A stretch of 64,000 bases of DNA, from positions 2,542,001 to 2,606,000 of the forward strand of contig NZ_CP043318.1 in NCBI RefSeq assembly GCF_001984825.2, read 5' to 3'. How positions within the stretch are numbered: position 1 is the first letter of the stretch; every line of letters begins with the position of its first letter. The position numbers and the translations under genes were made by a program. The notes beneath the pieces are model-generated. The model made no database searches, was not told where the DNA came from, and was given only the letters and a program-made list of their open reading frames with translations. Shown here piece by piece: positions 30,022-40,197 of the stretch. Source of the DNA: Enterobacter chengduensis (GTDB lineage: Bacteria > Pseudomonadota > Gammaproteobacteria > Enterobacterales > Enterobacteriaceae).

Positions 30022-30705
30022 ATGAAAATACTGATCGTTGAAGACGAAATGAAAACCGGGGAGTACCTCAGCAAGGGGCTGACCGAGGCGGGGTTTGTGG
30101 TGGACCACGCTGACAACGGCCTGAACGGCTACCATCTCGCCATGACGGCGGAATACGATCTGCTGATCCTCGATATCATGCTGCCCGACGTGAACGGCTG
30201 GGATATTGTCCGCATGCTCCGCTCCGCCGGAAAAGGAATGCCCATCCTGCTGCTCACGGCGCTCGGTACGATTGAACACCGGGTTAAGGGGCTTGAGCTG
30301 GGCGCAGATGACTATCTGATCAAGCCTTTCGCCTTTGCTGAGCTGCTCGCCCGGGTGAGGACGCTGCTGCGACGCGGAAATACGGTGATCGCGGAAAGCC
30401 AGCTTCAGGTGGCGGACCTGACGGTTGACCTCGTGTCGAGAAAGGTCAGCCGGGCCGGGAATCGCATCCTGTTAACCAGCAAAGAGTTCAGCCTGCTGGA
30501 GTTTTTTATGCGCCATCAGGGGGAAGTGCTTCCCCGCTCCCTGATTGCCTCCCAGGTGTGGGACATGAACTTTGACAGCGACACGAACGCGATTGACGTG
30601 GCGGTAAAGCGGCTGCGGGCAAAAATCGATAACGATTTTGAATCGAAGCTGATCCAGACGGTGCGCGGCGTAGGCTATATGCTGGAGGTACCGGATGCGC
30701 GTTAA
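30022..30705 (+). CDS. cusR: Copper/silver response regulator
   Basis: OmpR-class regulator of 227 residues that activates cusCFBA when copper or silver rises in the periplasm. The receiver has the acidic pair in [11 protein letters not shown], the phospho-acceptor Asp in [10 protein letters not shown] and Lys in YLIKPF. The winged helix ends with [10 protein letters not shown]. It is divergent from cusC across a perfect CusR box. AGGGGAAA precedes the ATG. The kinase gene starts 11 bp before its stop. Confidence 0.95.
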   Translation: MKILIVEDEMKTGEYLSKGLTEAGFVVDHADNGLNGYHLAMTAEYDLLILDIMLPDVNGWDIVRMLRSAGKGMPILLLTALGTIEHRVKGLELGADDYLIKPFAFAELLARVRTLLRRGNTVIAESQLQVADLTVDLVSRKVSRAGNRILLTSKEFSLLEFFMRHQGEVLPRSLIASQVWDMNFDSDTNAIDVAVKRLRAKIDNDFESKLIQTVRGVGYMLEVPDAR

Positions 30706-32149
30706 GCCCCTCCGACGCCCTTTCTCTCTTGCGCTGCGGCTGACCTTTTTTATCAGCCTCTCGACGATACTGGCCTTTTTCGCCTTTACCTGGTTTATGC
30801 TCCATTCTGTTGAAAAGCACTTCGCCGAGCAGGATATCAGCGACCTCCAGCAAATCAGCACCGCGATGCACCGCATTCTGCAGTCTCCGGCCGATCCCGA
30901 CCAAAAGAAAATCAGCAAGATTAAAGAGTCGATCGCCAGCTACCGCAACGTGGCCGTCCTGCTCCTGGATCCGCAGGGAAATACCCTGTTCAGCTCGGCA
31001 CAGGGGGCAGCACTGCGCCCTGCACTCAATACAGCGGATTTCGACACACACCGTCGCGCACGGGACGTCTTTCTCTGGACGGTTGAAGACCCCGGCACGC
31101 CCATGCACGCCGGGTCCGGCATGAACATGGAAACGTACCGGATCGTCGCCTCTGCTGGCGCGGCGACGCTGCAGGGCAAAACCCAGGACTACGTGATGCT
31201 GATCGGGCTCTCCATTAATTTTCATCTCCACTATCTTCAGGCGCTGAAAAAAAACCTTCTGGCGATTGCCGCGGTTATCAGCCTGCTGATTATTCTTGTC
31301 ATCCGCATCGCGGTGCGCCAGGGACATTTGCCCCTGCGTAACGTCAGCAACGCCATTCAAAATATCACCTCAGAGAATCTGGACGCGCGGCTGGAGCCGT
31401 CCCGCGTGCCCGTTGAGCTGGAACAGCTGGTCATCTCCTTCAACCAGATGATCGAAAAGATTGAAGATGTCTTTACCCGTCAGGCGAATTTTTCCGCCGA
31501 TATCGCCCATGAAATCAGAACGCCCATCACCAACCTGGTAACGCAAACGGAAATCGCGCTGAGCCAGCACCGCTCGCAGAAAGAGCTGGAAGATGTGCTG
31601 TACTCCAGTCTGGAAGAGTACAACCGAATGACCCGCATGGTCAGCGACATGCTTTTTCTGGCGCAGGCGGATAACAATCAGCTGATCCCCGACCGGGTAA
31701 TGTTTGACTTGAGTGCCGAGGTGATGAAAGTCTTCGATTTCTTCGAAGCCTGGGCGGAAGAACGCAATATCATGCTGAAATTCAACGGGAAGCCCTGCCT
31801 GATAGAAGGCGATCCGCAGATGTTCAGAAGAGCAATAAGCAATCTGTTATCCAATGCCCTGCGCTATACGCCGGGAGGTAAAACGGTCACGGTCTCCATC
31901 AGAACGCGGAATAACGACGTAGAGCTGGTGACGGAAAACCCCGGCACGCCGATCCCGAAGGAGCATTTGCCAAAGCTGTTTGACCGTTTCTATCGCGTCG
32001 ATCCGTCCAGGCAGCGCAAAGGCGAAGGCAGCGGGATCGGGCTTGCCATCGTGAAGTCCATCGTCACCGCGCATCACGGAAAAGTCCGCGTGGAATCGGA
32101 TGCGGTATCCACTCGCTTCATCCTCTGCGTACCGGGAAAAACGACCTGA
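30695..32149 (+). CDS. cusS: Copper/silver sensor histidine kinase
   Basis: Inner-membrane kinase, 484 residues, paired with CusR. Two membrane segments (~15-37 and ~185-207) border the periplasmic metal sensor, which is more divergent from E. coli CusS than the rest. HAMP, HisKA ([14 protein letters not shown] with the phospho-His) and HATPase ([23 protein letters not shown]) are intact. The family also includes plasmid SilS, but the chromosomal-type gene order favours CusS. It converges on a LysR gene with a 4 bp gap. Confidence 0.93.
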   Translation: MRVKPLRRPFSLALRLTFFISLSTILAFFAFTWFMLHSVEKHFAEQDISDLQQISTAMHRILQSPADPDQKKISKIKESIASYRNVAVLLLDPQGNTLFSSAQGAALRPALNTADFDTHRRARDVFLWTVEDPGTPMHAGSGMNMETYRIVASAGAATLQGKTQDYVMLIGLSINFHLHYLQALKKNLLAIAAVISLLIILVIRIAVRQGHLPLRNVSNAIQNITSENLDARLEPSRVPVELEQLVISFNQMIEKIEDVFTRQANFSADIAHEIRTPITNLVTQTEIALSQHRSQKELEDVLYSSLEEYNRMTRMVSDMLFLAQADNNQLIPDRVMFDLSAEVMKVFDFFEAWAEERNIMLKFNGKPCLIEGDPQMFRRAISNLLSNALRYTPGGKTVTVSIRTRNNDVELVTENPGTPIPKEHLPKLFDRFYRVDPSRQRKGEGSGIGLAIVKSIVTAHHGKVRVESDAVSTRFILCVPGKTT

Positions 32150-32153
32150 TCGC

Positions 32154-33059
32154 TTAGCGCACAGAGCGGCACACCTCCAGAACCGTCTCCCTGAGCCACC
32201 GGTGCGCCGGGTCCTTCTCCATGCGCGGATGCCACATCTGTGACACCGTGATGGCTCGGGCTTTAAACGGCAGCTCAAAAACGTGCACGCGCTCGTTCAT
32301 CGGCTGATTAAGCAAGTACAACGCGGGCACCATGGCAATCAGGTCGGAGGCCAGCGCCACGGATAGCGCCGTCGGAAAGCCGGGCACTACGCTGGCGATC
32401 TGGCGCGTCACCCCGCGCTCCGCCAGCGCCTCATCGGCAAACCCGTGTAATGAGCCGTCCGGCGAGGCCACCACGTGGCCCCACGCGACATAATCGTCAA
32501 GCGTGACGTCAGGCTGTAATGACAGCGGATGCCCCTTGCGCACCGCGCCAACAAACCGATCCTGGAAAAGCCGCTGCAGCCGTATCTCTGGCCCCATATT
32601 GCTCTGCACGCCAATCTCCAGGTCGACAAGCCCCTCCCGCAAATAGCGCGACGTTTTTTCCGGTTTTGGCGCGAAGCGGATGCATACCCCGGGCGCAGCG
32701 CTCGCCACCGCCGCGATGAGCAGCGGCCCAAAGGCCACCACAAAACCGTCGTTGGCACGGATGGTAAACAGCCGTTCGAGGCCTTCCACCTTCAGCGCGT
32801 CGGTAGAGGGCTGCAGCACCGCCCTTGCCTCGTGTACGGCGCTTCTGGCGCGGTCCCGGGTCGCTTCGGCCCAGGGCGTCAGCACCATATGACGCCCTGC
32901 ACGCACCAGGATAGGGTCGCCGGTCACCTCCCGCAGCCGGCTCAGGGTGCGGCTCATGGCGGAAGCGCTGAGATTCAAACGACGCGCCGCGCCCGCGACG
33001 CTGGCTTCCGCCAGCAAAACGTCGAGCGCAGCCAGCAGGTTAAAATCAGGATCGGACAT
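32154..33059 (-). CDS. LysR-family regulator
   Basis: A 301-residue LysR protein of the NodD/SyrM-like subgroup: it starts DFNLLAALDVLLAEASVAGAARRLNLS and has HTH residues SASAMSRTLSRLRE. The effector domain spans ~95-295. It is divergent from the MFS exporter with a 117 bp shared region, and so probably controls it. The inducer is unknown. GGAGA precedes the ATG. Confidence 0.88.
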   Translation of the reverse strand: MSDPDFNLLAALDVLLAEASVAGAARRLNLSASAMSRTLSRLREVTGDPILVRAGRHMVLTPWAEATRDRARSAVHEARAVLQPSTDALKVEGLERLFTIRANDGFVVAFGPLLIAAVASAAPGVCIRFAPKPEKTSRYLREGLVDLEIGVQSNMGPEIRLQRLFQDRFVGAVRKGHPLSLQPDVTLDDYVAWGHVVASPDGSLHGFADEALAERGVTRQIASVVPGFPTALSVALASDLIAMVPALYLLNQPMNERVHVFELPFKARAITVSQMWHPRMEKDPAHRWLRETVLEVCRSVR

Positions 33060-33176
33060 GATAAATCTCCAGATGTGGCGTTACGCGCAACGATAAAGTG
33101 CAAATGCTGCGTCTTCCGCCCTGTATAGCGCATGATTATAGTCTCGTCATCACTATTCTTATCCGGAGTAACGACG

Positions 33177-34589
33177 ATGACGATCTTCTCGAACCAGCCC
33201 GGCGATGAGGGTTTACCCGGGCATGAACGCGCCCGGGTCCTGGCCGCCGTCATGACCACCACGCTGATGGGCGTCTTTGACGGCACCATGATCAACATCG
33301 CGCTCCCCTCCATGGCAAGGGCGATGCAGGTTCCCGCGAACGTTGCGGTCTGGTTCGCCAACGGTTATCTGCTGTCTGCGGCCATGACGCTCGCCATCTT
33401 TGCCGCGCTGGCGGCGCGCGTGGGCTATCGCCCGGTGTTTCTGGCGGGGCTAGCCACCTTTACGCTCACCTCGCTCGGCTGCGCGCTGGCAACAGCGCCG
33501 GAAATGTTAATCGGCATGCGTATTCTGCAGGGCATCGGCGGCGCGGCCACCCTGAGCATCGCCCCGGCAATCCTGCGTTCCGTTTTTCCGGGCCGACTGC
33601 TTGGCCGCATTCTGGGGCTGCACGCCCTGCTTATCGCCTCCAGCACGGCGATTGCCCCGGTGCTGGGCGGGACGATACTGGACGCGCTGAGCTGGCAGTG
33701 GCTGTTCGCCATTAACCTTATTCCGGGCAGCATCGCCCTGCTGCTGGCATGGCGCGCGTTGCCCCGGCGCTCCGCCATTGACCGTTCCCCGTTTGATGCG
33801 CCGGGCGCCGTGTTCTCCGCCGCGCTGTTAGGTTCGGCGATTATGCTGGCCGACAGCCTTCAGCGGGTGACGCAAGGCATCAACCTGGCGGCCACAGGCT
33901 GGGGGCTGCTCACGCTGGTCAGCGCCCTCGCCTTTATCTTGCGCATTCGGCGCGCGCAACATCCCATACTGCCGCCCGTCATGTTTAAAAACGGACGCTT
34001 CACCCTCGCCGCGCTGACCTCGCTGGCGTCGTTTGTGAGCCAGGGCATCACCTTTGTCGCGCTGCCGTTTCTGTTTCAGAGCGTGTATGGCTACAGCCCG
34101 GCGGTGTCGGCGCTGCTGTTCACCCCGTGGCCGATTGGCATCGTGCTGATCGCGCCGCACGCGGGGCGCTGGGCGGATAAAATCTCCGCGCCGCTGATCT
34201 CGACAATCGGGCTAATGATATTTGTCGGCGGGCTGGTCCTGCTGGCGACGCTGCCGGACAATCCTTCCGCATGGAATATCTGCCTGCGCAGCCTGGTGTG
34301 CGGGATGGGGTTTGGGTGCTTCCAGAGCCCCAATAATCGGGAAATGCTCGCTAACGTGGCGCGGGAATATGCCAGCTACGCCTCCGGCGTGTTGTCGATT
34401 GTGAGGACGTTTGGCCAGTGTCTCGGCGCCGCTACGGTGGGGGTTCTGCTTGCGATGACCGGAGCAGACCATGACCGGGCCGTGCATCTGGCGCTGTGGA
34501 TTGCGGTGATGGCCTCAACGGGATCGGTATTGTTTAGCCTGAGCAGGCTGCGCCCGGCGGCGCTGCGCTTGCACGGGCCTACACGATAA
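33177..34589 (+). CDS. MFS exporter, DHA2 (EmrB/QacA-like) family
   Basis: A 470-residue inner-membrane drug/H+ antiporter. The family motif near the first helices reads VFDGTMINIALPSMARAM, and MRILQGIGGAA with LGLHALLIASSTAIAPVLGG give the helix 4-5 pattern (motif C). Its length and hydrophobic profile fit the 14-helix DHA2 group. Substrate is unknown. I start at ATG 33177 (GGAG 8 bp upstream), since the upstream in-frame ATG has no ribosome site. It is probably controlled by the divergent LysR gene. Confidence 0.88.
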   Translation: MTIFSNQPGDEGLPGHERARVLAAVMTTTLMGVFDGTMINIALPSMARAMQVPANVAVWFANGYLLSAAMTLAIFAALAARVGYRPVFLAGLATFTLTSLGCALATAPEMLIGMRILQGIGGAATLSIAPAILRSVFPGRLLGRILGLHALLIASSTAIAPVLGGTILDALSWQWLFAINLIPGSIALLLAWRALPRRSAIDRSPFDAPGAVFSAALLGSAIMLADSLQRVTQGINLAATGWGLLTLVSALAFILRIRRAQHPILPPVMFKNGRFTLAALTSLASFVSQGITFVALPFLFQSVYGYSPAVSALLFTPWPIGIVLIAPHAGRWADKISAPLISTIGLMIFVGGLVLLATLPDNPSAWNICLRSLVCGMGFGCFQSPNNREMLANVAREYASYASGVLSIVRTFGQCLGAATVGVLLAMTGADHDRAVHLALWIAVMASTGSVLFSLSRLRPAALRLHGPTR

Positions 34590-34598
34590 TTTCACCAT

Positions 34599-34629
34599 GT
34601 AGGCCGGATAAGCGCAGCGCCATCCGGCA
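34599..34629. repeat. REP element
   Basis: GTAGGCCGGATAAGCGC / GCGCCATCCGGCA, an imperfect palindrome of the enterobacterial REP type between the convergent MFS and DUF2891 genes. It can also act as an mRNA-stabilising or terminating hairpin. Confidence 0.88.
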
Positions 34630-34648
34630 AGAAAGGCGACTCGTTCGT

Positions 34649-35644
34649 TTACTCCAGCGCCAGCAGCGCAAAGCTCGCCAGCCAGTGCCCGCCGCTGTAG
34701 TGGCTGCCGACCACGTGCTCGACGCTCGCCGCCAGATGCTTCGCCACCGCCTCGCGCAGCGCCTGCTGCGCCGGATGGTTTGCGGGAAGCGCGCGAGCAA
34801 TATGCTTCATGCACCACGCGCGGCTGAGGTTTAACCCGTCCAGGTGGGCAATTTTCGGGTCGGTACGATCGCTCACTTCCGCCGGGTTCATCAGCGCGGC
34901 AACGGAACCGACATCCGGCAGGAACGCGTCAAACCAGGCCGGGAAGTCTTCGGACGCCTTGCTCATCAGCAGCGCTTCCGTCAGCGCGCCGGAAATATAC
35001 TCGTCTCCGCCGGGTTCATAGTGCGCCGGATAGCGCGTGTCGGCGAGATAAAAGCGATCCGCCGCCGTCAGTATCGCCTGCTCAAGCGCGTTATCTCCTG
35101 CAGCTCGGGCATAATCGATCGCCAGCGCGAGGGCAAACGCGGTGTTGTAGTGCGTCCCGACGCGGATCGGATAGGTGAGCTTGCCGAGATAATCCACCAG
35201 CCGGTTGCGAATGTCCTGAGTGAGCGGCTCGAGCGTCCGGGACCAGCCTGCGGCCTGCGGCAGCGACGACTGTTTCAGCTCCTGGGCCAGCGCCAGCAGC
35301 CAGCCGTAGCCGTACGGCCGCTCAAACGAGGCGCGGAACGGCGCGGTAAAATAGGCCAGCTCCTTCGCTACGTTCTCTGCCGTCAGGTGCTCGTCGAAAA
35401 GCGCGACGATCGCGTCCCGACACGGCAGATCCGGGTACAGGCGCACGCAGCGCAGCAGCAGCCAGTAGCCGTGCACCGCCGAGTGCCAGTCAAAGCAGCC
35501 GTAGAAAATCGGGTGCAATTCGCGAGGCGGCAGCACGTCACCATCATCATTCAGCAGGTGCATGATGTGGTTCGGGTATTCCTGGCGCAGATAGGTTAAA
35601 GGCATGCGGGCAAACGCGTCGGCCTGATGTTGCGTTAATTCCAT
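34649..35644 (-). CDS. DUF2891 protein
   Basis: A 331-residue cytoplasmic protein of the DUF2891 family; no signal peptide or membrane segment. Helix-rich with conserved HPIFYGCFDWHSAVHGYW near residue 45, GYGWLLALAQEL, and RVGTHYNTAFAL; the repeated His/aromatic pattern suggests an (alpha/alpha)-toroid enzyme, which is my inference. AAGGAG lies upstream of the ATG. It is 10 bp downstream of the DUF979 gene, so it belongs to the DUF969-DUF979 operon and may act on the transported compound. Confidence 0.85.
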   Translation of the reverse strand: MELTQHQADAFARMPLTYLRQEYPNHIMHLLNDDGDVLPPRELHPIFYGCFDWHSAVHGYWLLLRCVRLYPDLPCRDAIVALFDEHLTAENVAKELAYFTAPFRASFERPYGYGWLLALAQELKQSSLPQAAGWSRTLEPLTQDIRNRLVDYLGKLTYPIRVGTHYNTAFALALAIDYARAAGDNALEQAILTAADRFYLADTRYPAHYEPGGDEYISGALTEALLMSKASEDFPAWFDAFLPDVGSVAALMNPAEVSDRTDPKIAHLDGLNLSRAWCMKHIARALPANHPAQQALREAVAKHLAASVEHVVGSHYSGGHWLASFALLALE

Positions 35645-35653
35645 AACAGCTCC

Positions 35654-36640
35654 TTAGCGAAACACGAGGAAATACATTAAGAACACGTTCACCACCAGCA
35701 GGGTTAACGCGGTCGGGATCTGGATCTTGATCACCTGATATTTGTCCTTCAGCTCCAGCAGCGCGGCGGGAACGATGTTGAAGTTCGCGGCCATCGGCGT
35801 CATCAGCGTGCCGCAGTAGCCTGCGTACATGCCAATCGCCAGCAGCGGCGCAGGGTTGCCGTGATGCACGTTGATCAGAAACGGCAACGCGATCCCCGCG
35901 CTCAGCACCGGGAAGGCCGCAAAGGCGTTACCCATGATCATGGTAAACAGCGCCATCCCCACGCAGTAAATCACCACCAGCATGAAGCGGCTATCCGGGT
36001 TCACGAACAGGCTCACCACCTTTTGCACCGAATCACCGGTGTTGGCCGCCACGAACACCCCGCCCAGCATGGCCAGCATCTGCGGCAGGATCACCGCCCA
36101 GCCGATGGTGTCCACAAGACGGCGAGACTGGCGAACCGCGTGCAGCGGCGTGCCCTTCGTCAGCCACCAGCCGGTGAGGATCGCCGCGACGCAGGCCACG
36201 CACAGCGCCGCAAGGGTAAGCTGTTTCTGGTCAAGAAGATAAACGCCGCCAATCGACACGCCCTTCAGGAACAGCGTCCCGATAACCGTCACCACGGGGA
36301 TCATCAGCGCGGGCAAAAACAGCCAGTTTTTCAGCCGGTTCGACGAGGCAACGCGCTCCTCGTCCGATGCCATTTTATCATGCCCTTTCCCAACCAGGCC
36401 AAACCCCGCCAGCAGCGCGATGGCGATCACGCCGCCGCCAATAATCCGGTACGCCAGCGATTTCCCCAGCTCCTGAACCATCAGGTCGCCAAACAGGAAG
36501 ATTCCGCCAAACAAGAACCAGAACAGCGCCGTGGTAAAACGTTTAGGATTGGCGCGATCGCGCAGGGTCATCACAACCAGCAGCATCACGATAAAGCCAA
36601 TCAGGTAGTACACGCGGTTAATGGTGATAAGGGTCATCAT
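35654..36640 (-). CDS. DUF979 permease subunit
   Basis: An inner-membrane protein of about 328 residues with roughly nine hydrophobic segments. It always pairs with DUF969 proteins in my knowledge, and together they look like a two-gene permease related to anion/carboxylate transporters. In some bacteria such pairs lie beside 5-oxoproline genes; no oxoprolinase is present here. The start ATG 36640 (or the next codon) overlaps the DUF969 stop as ATGATGA and has AGGAGG upstream, showing tight coupling. Confidence 0.85.
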   Translation of the reverse strand: MMTLITINRVYYLIGFIVMLLVVMTLRDRANPKRFTTALFWFLFGGIFLFGDLMVQELGKSLAYRIIGGGVIAIALLAGFGLVGKGHDKMASDEERVASSNRLKNWLFLPALMIPVVTVIGTLFLKGVSIGGVYLLDQKQLTLAALCVACVAAILTGWWLTKGTPLHAVRQSRRLVDTIGWAVILPQMLAMLGGVFVAANTGDSVQKVVSLFVNPDSRFMLVVIYCVGMALFTMIMGNAFAAFPVLSAGIALPFLINVHHGNPAPLLAIGMYAGYCGTLMTPMAANFNIVPAALLELKDKYQVIKIQIPTALTLLVVNVFLMYFLVFR

Positions 36641-37359
36641 TGCGCGGCCTCCTGCGTACCCTGCTCCGCGCGCCAGGTCATCACGTCGCGACGGATGCTG
36701 GCATCCAGGCGCAGCAGGCGAGCCATATGAATAATCAATGCCGCAATGGCGGTTGGAATGGCCCACAGGCCAATATGCAGCGGTTCGATGCCCGGAATAC
36801 CGTTCTCTTTCAGGAACGCGTCAATCAGCAGCACCGCGCCAAAGGCAATAAAGATATCTTCCCCAAAGAAGACCGCGATGTTGTCACACGCGGCGGCATG
36901 GGCTTTGATTTTGTCGCGAATGTGCTGCGGCAGCTCGCCGTATTCGTTCAGCGCTGCCCCTTCGGCCATCGGCGCCAGCAGCGGGCGCACCGTCTGGGCA
37001 TGACCGCCCAGCGACATCAGCCCCAGCGCGGCGGTACCTTCACGGGCAACGAAATAGAGCATCAGAATACGCGCCGAGGTGGCGCTGGCGATCTTCGCCA
37101 CCCAGGCTTGGGCGCGCTCTTTAAGCCCGTAATATTCCAGCAGGCCAATCACCGGCAGGATCAGGATGAAGGTGGCCAGCGATCGGCTGTTCACGAACTT
37201 TTCACCGAAGGTCTCCAGCAGCATCCCGAAATCCATACCGACCAGCAGACCCGTCGCTAGCCCAGCCACCACGACCACCAGCAGCGGGTTGAAGCGCAGT
37301 GCAAAACCAATAACCACGATCGGAATCCCGATCAGCGGCAGCAGCGTAGTACGGTCCAT
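36637..37359 (-). CDS. DUF969 permease subunit
   Basis: A 240-residue inner-membrane protein with about six hydrophobic segments (LIGIPIVVIGFALRF at the start, LATFILILPVIGLLEYYGL at ~60). It is the first gene of the DUF969-DUF979-DUF2891 operon, overlapping DUF979 by 4 bp. Transported substrate is unknown. A MarR-like regulator is divergent, and the 199 bp region between them is AT-rich and likely holds its operator. Confidence 0.85.
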   Translation of the reverse strand: MDRTTLLPLIGIPIVVIGFALRFNPLLVVVVAGLATGLLVGMDFGMLLETFGEKFVNSRSLATFILILPVIGLLEYYGLKERAQAWVAKIASATSARILMLYFVAREGTAALGLMSLGGHAQTVRPLLAPMAEGAALNEYGELPQHIRDKIKAHAAACDNIAVFFGEDIFIAFGAVLLIDAFLKENGIPGIEPLHIGLWAIPTAIAALIIHMARLLRLDASIRRDVMTWRAEQGTQEAAQ

Positions 37360-37558
37360 AACGTTTACCCTATCGAAAGTGAGCGTTGCGCGCCGACGGC
37401 TATTTTTTTAATTTGCGGCGAGCGATGTTGTGTTTTTCGGCAGGCTTCACAAAACCTGCGCTAAAAAGCTATATCTGAACCTCAAAAACATGTAAACAAA
37501 TTATCAATAAAATGTTCTTATTTTATCGATGAGTTTACATTTCTGGCTAAGGAACGTT

Positions 37559-38104
37559 ATGACCTCAGAAAAGAGTGCTTCACCCGATCGCGACGATATC
37601 AACGACGGTCGGATCGTCTCCTCCCGCCATCTGGTGTCGGAGCGCTGCGCGGAGCTGTCAGAGCTGGAGTACGCGCTGATCATGACCAGCAACGCGTTCA
37701 ACAAATGGATGGTGCGCTGCATGACGGCTGCCGGCGAGCCCGATATGGGCGCCTTTGACGTTTCGCTGCTGCATCACGTGAACCACCGCGACCGCAAGAA
37801 AAAGCTGGCCGATATCTGCTTCGTCCTCAACGTGGAAGATACCCACGTGGTGACCTATGCCCTGAAAAAGCTGGTCAAAGCAGGCTACGTGACGAGCGAG
37901 AAAGCGGGAAAAGAGCTCTTTTTCTCCACCACCGAGGAAGGGAAAGCGCTGTGCATGAAATACCGTGACGTGCGGGAGGCGTGCCTGATCGCGATCCACG
38001 CGGAGAGCGGCATTGCCGGGAAGTCGATTGGCGAGACCGCGCAGCTGTTACGCACGATCTCCTCGTTGTATGACACCGCCGCCCGGGCGGCGGCGTCACT
38101 CTAG
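37559..38104 (+). CDS. MarR-like winged-helix regulator
   Basis: A 181-residue regulator. The winged helix (~60-140) reads FDVSLLHHVNHRDRKKKLADICFVLNVEDTHVVTYALKKLVKAGYV, the HTH_27/MarR pattern, with a helical extension at each end for dimerisation. ATG 37559 has AAGGA upstream, so I use it over the earlier ATG. It is divergent from the DUF969-DUF979-DUF2891 operon and probably controls it. The last codons contain a 13 bp GC palindrome (38073-38098) with no T-run; its stop is 2 bp from that of glgX. Confidence 0.8.
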   Translation: MTSEKSASPDRDDINDGRIVSSRHLVSERCAELSELEYALIMTSNAFNKWMVRCMTAAGEPDMGAFDVSLLHHVNHRDRKKKLADICFVLNVEDTHVVTYALKKLVKAGYVTSEKAGKELFFSTTEEGKALCMKYRDVREACLIAIHAESGIAGKSIGETAQLLRTISSLYDTAARAAASL

Positions 38105-38106
38105 GG

Positions 38107-40182
38107 TTAAGGACGTCTGAACAGGGAGATGCTGCGTCCGGCCAGCTCGTACTCAACGGTTTCGGTGATTGCTGTTCCTGCGACAGCGTCATCCGCCGTA
38201 GAGAGCTCCAGCACCCATCCCCCTTCACCAAACTGCGGGATCTGGAACGGCACGGTGCCTTCAAACGGGTTGAACAGCATCAGCACGTCGTGCCAGATGC
38301 CCTCCTCCTGCCGGAGATCCGGCCTGCTGATGGAGACCCCGAGCGTTGAGCCTTCATCCCACTGCTCCGCCTTCTGCGGGCCGCCTCCGGCATTGAACCA
38401 GCGGATCTCCAGCCCGTCGCGCCAGCTCTCACGGCGCAGCAGCGGCTGCTGCGCGCGAAGCGCAATCAGCCGTCGGGTAAAGTCGCGCAGCGCGGCGTCG
38501 TTTTCGGACAGCCCCTTCCAGTCGATCCACGAGATCTCACTGTCCTGACAGTAGCCGTTGTTGTTGCCCTTCTGCGTGCGGCCAAACTCGTCCCCCGCCA
38601 GCAGCATCGGCGTGCCGTGGGAGAACAGCAGCGTGGTCAGGAAATTGCGCTTTTGCCGTTCGCGGGTAGCAATAATATCCGGGTTTTCCGTCGGCCCCTC
38701 CTCGCCGTAGTTGTACGAACGGTTATCGTTGTGCCCGTCGTTATTGTCCTCGCCGTTGTCGGCGTTATGCTTCTCGTTGTACGACACCAGGTCATTCAGC
38801 GTAAAGCCGTCGTGAGCGGTGATGAAGTTGACGCTGGCCCACGGGCGACGCCCGCGCAGATCGTACAGATCGCCAGAGCCGAGCAGCCGCGCGGCAAAGT
38901 CCGTGGAGACGTTATCGCCCTTCCAGTATTCGCGAACGGTATCTCGATATTTGTCGTTCCATTCCCCCCAGCCCGGCGGGAAACCGCCGACCTGATACCC
39001 GCCGGGACCAATATCCCAGGGTTCACCGATCAGCTTCAGCCGGGACAGGACCGGATCCTGAGTCACGGCGTCGAAGAAACCGCCGCGCGGGTCAAACCCT
39101 TCCGGCTCGCGGCCCAGAATGGTCCCGAGATCAAAACGAAAACCATCTATGTGCATGGATTCCGCCCAGTAGCGCAGGGAGTCCATCACCATCTGCAGCA
39201 CGCGCGGGTGCGAGGTATTCACCGTGTTGCCCGTCCCGGTGTCGTTGATGTAATACCGGTGCTGGTCGGGCAGCGTGCGGTAGTAGCTGTAGTTATCGAT
39301 CCCCTTAAACGAGAGCGTGGGGCCAAGCTCGTTCCCCTCCGCCGTGTGGTTATACACCACGTCCAGAATCACCTCGATGCCCGCATCATGGTAGGCGCGC
39401 ACCATGTCGCGAAAGCCCTGGATCCCCGCCGGGCCGCAGTAGCGCGACGCCGGAGCAAAAAACCCGAGGGTGTTATAGCCCCAAAAGTTATTCAGGCCGC
39501 GGTCGAGCAGGTGCTGGTCGTCCGGAAACCAGTGCACCGGCAGCAGCTCCACCGAGGTGATGCCCAGGCTTTTGATGTAGTCGACCGAGGCTTTGTGCCC
39601 CATCCCTTCAAACGTCCCCCGCAGCTCGGGCGGAATGGCCGGGTTCATCTGTGTAAACCCTTTTACGTGGCTCTCATAAACAACGGTATGCGGCCAGGGC
39701 ACGTTCGGTCGGCTGCCGTCCTGCCAGTCAAAGGCGTTCGGGTCGATGACCCTGCATTTCGGCGTGAACGGCGCGCTGTCCCGCGTATCAAAGCTCAAAT
39801 CTAATTCATCGTGCCCCAGCTCATAGCCAAAATGGGCGTCGTTCCAGTCAATATCGCCCACCAGTTCCCGGGCGTAGGGATCGATAAGCAGCTTATGCGG
39901 GTTGAAGCGGTGACCGTTCTCCGGGTCGTAAGGGCCGTGGACGCGATAGCCGTAAAGCGCACCGGGCTTCAGATCGGGTACGTAGCCGTGCCAGACCTCG
40001 TGGGTATATTCCGGAAGCGTCAGCCGGGCGATTTCCGTTTTCCCGGACGGGTCAAACAGACAGAGCTCCACCCGCTCGGCGTGGGCGGAGAACAGCGCGA
40101 AGTTGACCCCCTTCCCGTCATAATTAGCCCCCAGCTGCTGGCCATCACCGGCCCGAATTTCAAACGTAGTATCCTTTGCCAT
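38107..40182 (-). CDS. glgX: Glycogen debranching enzyme (GlgX/TreX type)
   Basis: Cleaves alpha-1,6 branches of glycogen or maltodextrin. 691 residues: an N-terminal CBM48 (~10-120), a GH13 barrel with the nucleophile Asp in DGFRFDLG, acid/base Glu in LIGEPWDIG and the third Asp in TAHDGFTLND, and a C-terminal beta domain. In enterobacteria glgX normally sits in the glgBXCAP operon; this copy is third in treZ-treY-glgX, where it should supply linear chains to TreY. It starts 15 bp after treY, with GGAG before the ATG. It could equally be called treX. Confidence 0.93.
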   Translation of the reverse strand: MAKDTTFEIRAGDGQQLGANYDGKGVNFALFSAHAERVELCLFDPSGKTEIARLTLPEYTHEVWHGYVPDLKPGALYGYRVHGPYDPENGHRFNPHKLLIDPYARELVGDIDWNDAHFGYELGHDELDLSFDTRDSAPFTPKCRVIDPNAFDWQDGSRPNVPWPHTVVYESHVKGFTQMNPAIPPELRGTFEGMGHKASVDYIKSLGITSVELLPVHWFPDDQHLLDRGLNNFWGYNTLGFFAPASRYCGPAGIQGFRDMVRAYHDAGIEVILDVVYNHTAEGNELGPTLSFKGIDNYSYYRTLPDQHRYYINDTGTGNTVNTSHPRVLQMVMDSLRYWAESMHIDGFRFDLGTILGREPEGFDPRGGFFDAVTQDPVLSRLKLIGEPWDIGPGGYQVGGFPPGWGEWNDKYRDTVREYWKGDNVSTDFAARLLGSGDLYDLRGRRPWASVNFITAHDGFTLNDLVSYNEKHNADNGEDNNDGHNDNRSYNYGEEGPTENPDIIATRERQKRNFLTTLLFSHGTPMLLAGDEFGRTQKGNNNGYCQDSEISWIDWKGLSENDAALRDFTRRLIALRAQQPLLRRESWRDGLEIRWFNAGGGPQKAEQWDEGSTLGVSISRPDLRQEEGIWHDVLMLFNPFEGTVPFQIPQFGEGGWVLELSTADDAVAGTAITETVEYELAGRSISLFRRP

Positions 40183-40197
40183 TGTCGTTCTCCACGA

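Noticed and set aside
38073..38098. 13 bp GC palindrome at the end of the MarR-like gene, possible terminator
   Set aside because: It has almost no loop and no T-run, and lies in Ala/Arg codons, so repeat codon use explains it.
38617..39804. Long open frame antisense to glgX
   Set aside because: GC-rich codons of a real gene leave the opposite frame open; the protein is a low-complexity Val/Arg/His string without family features.
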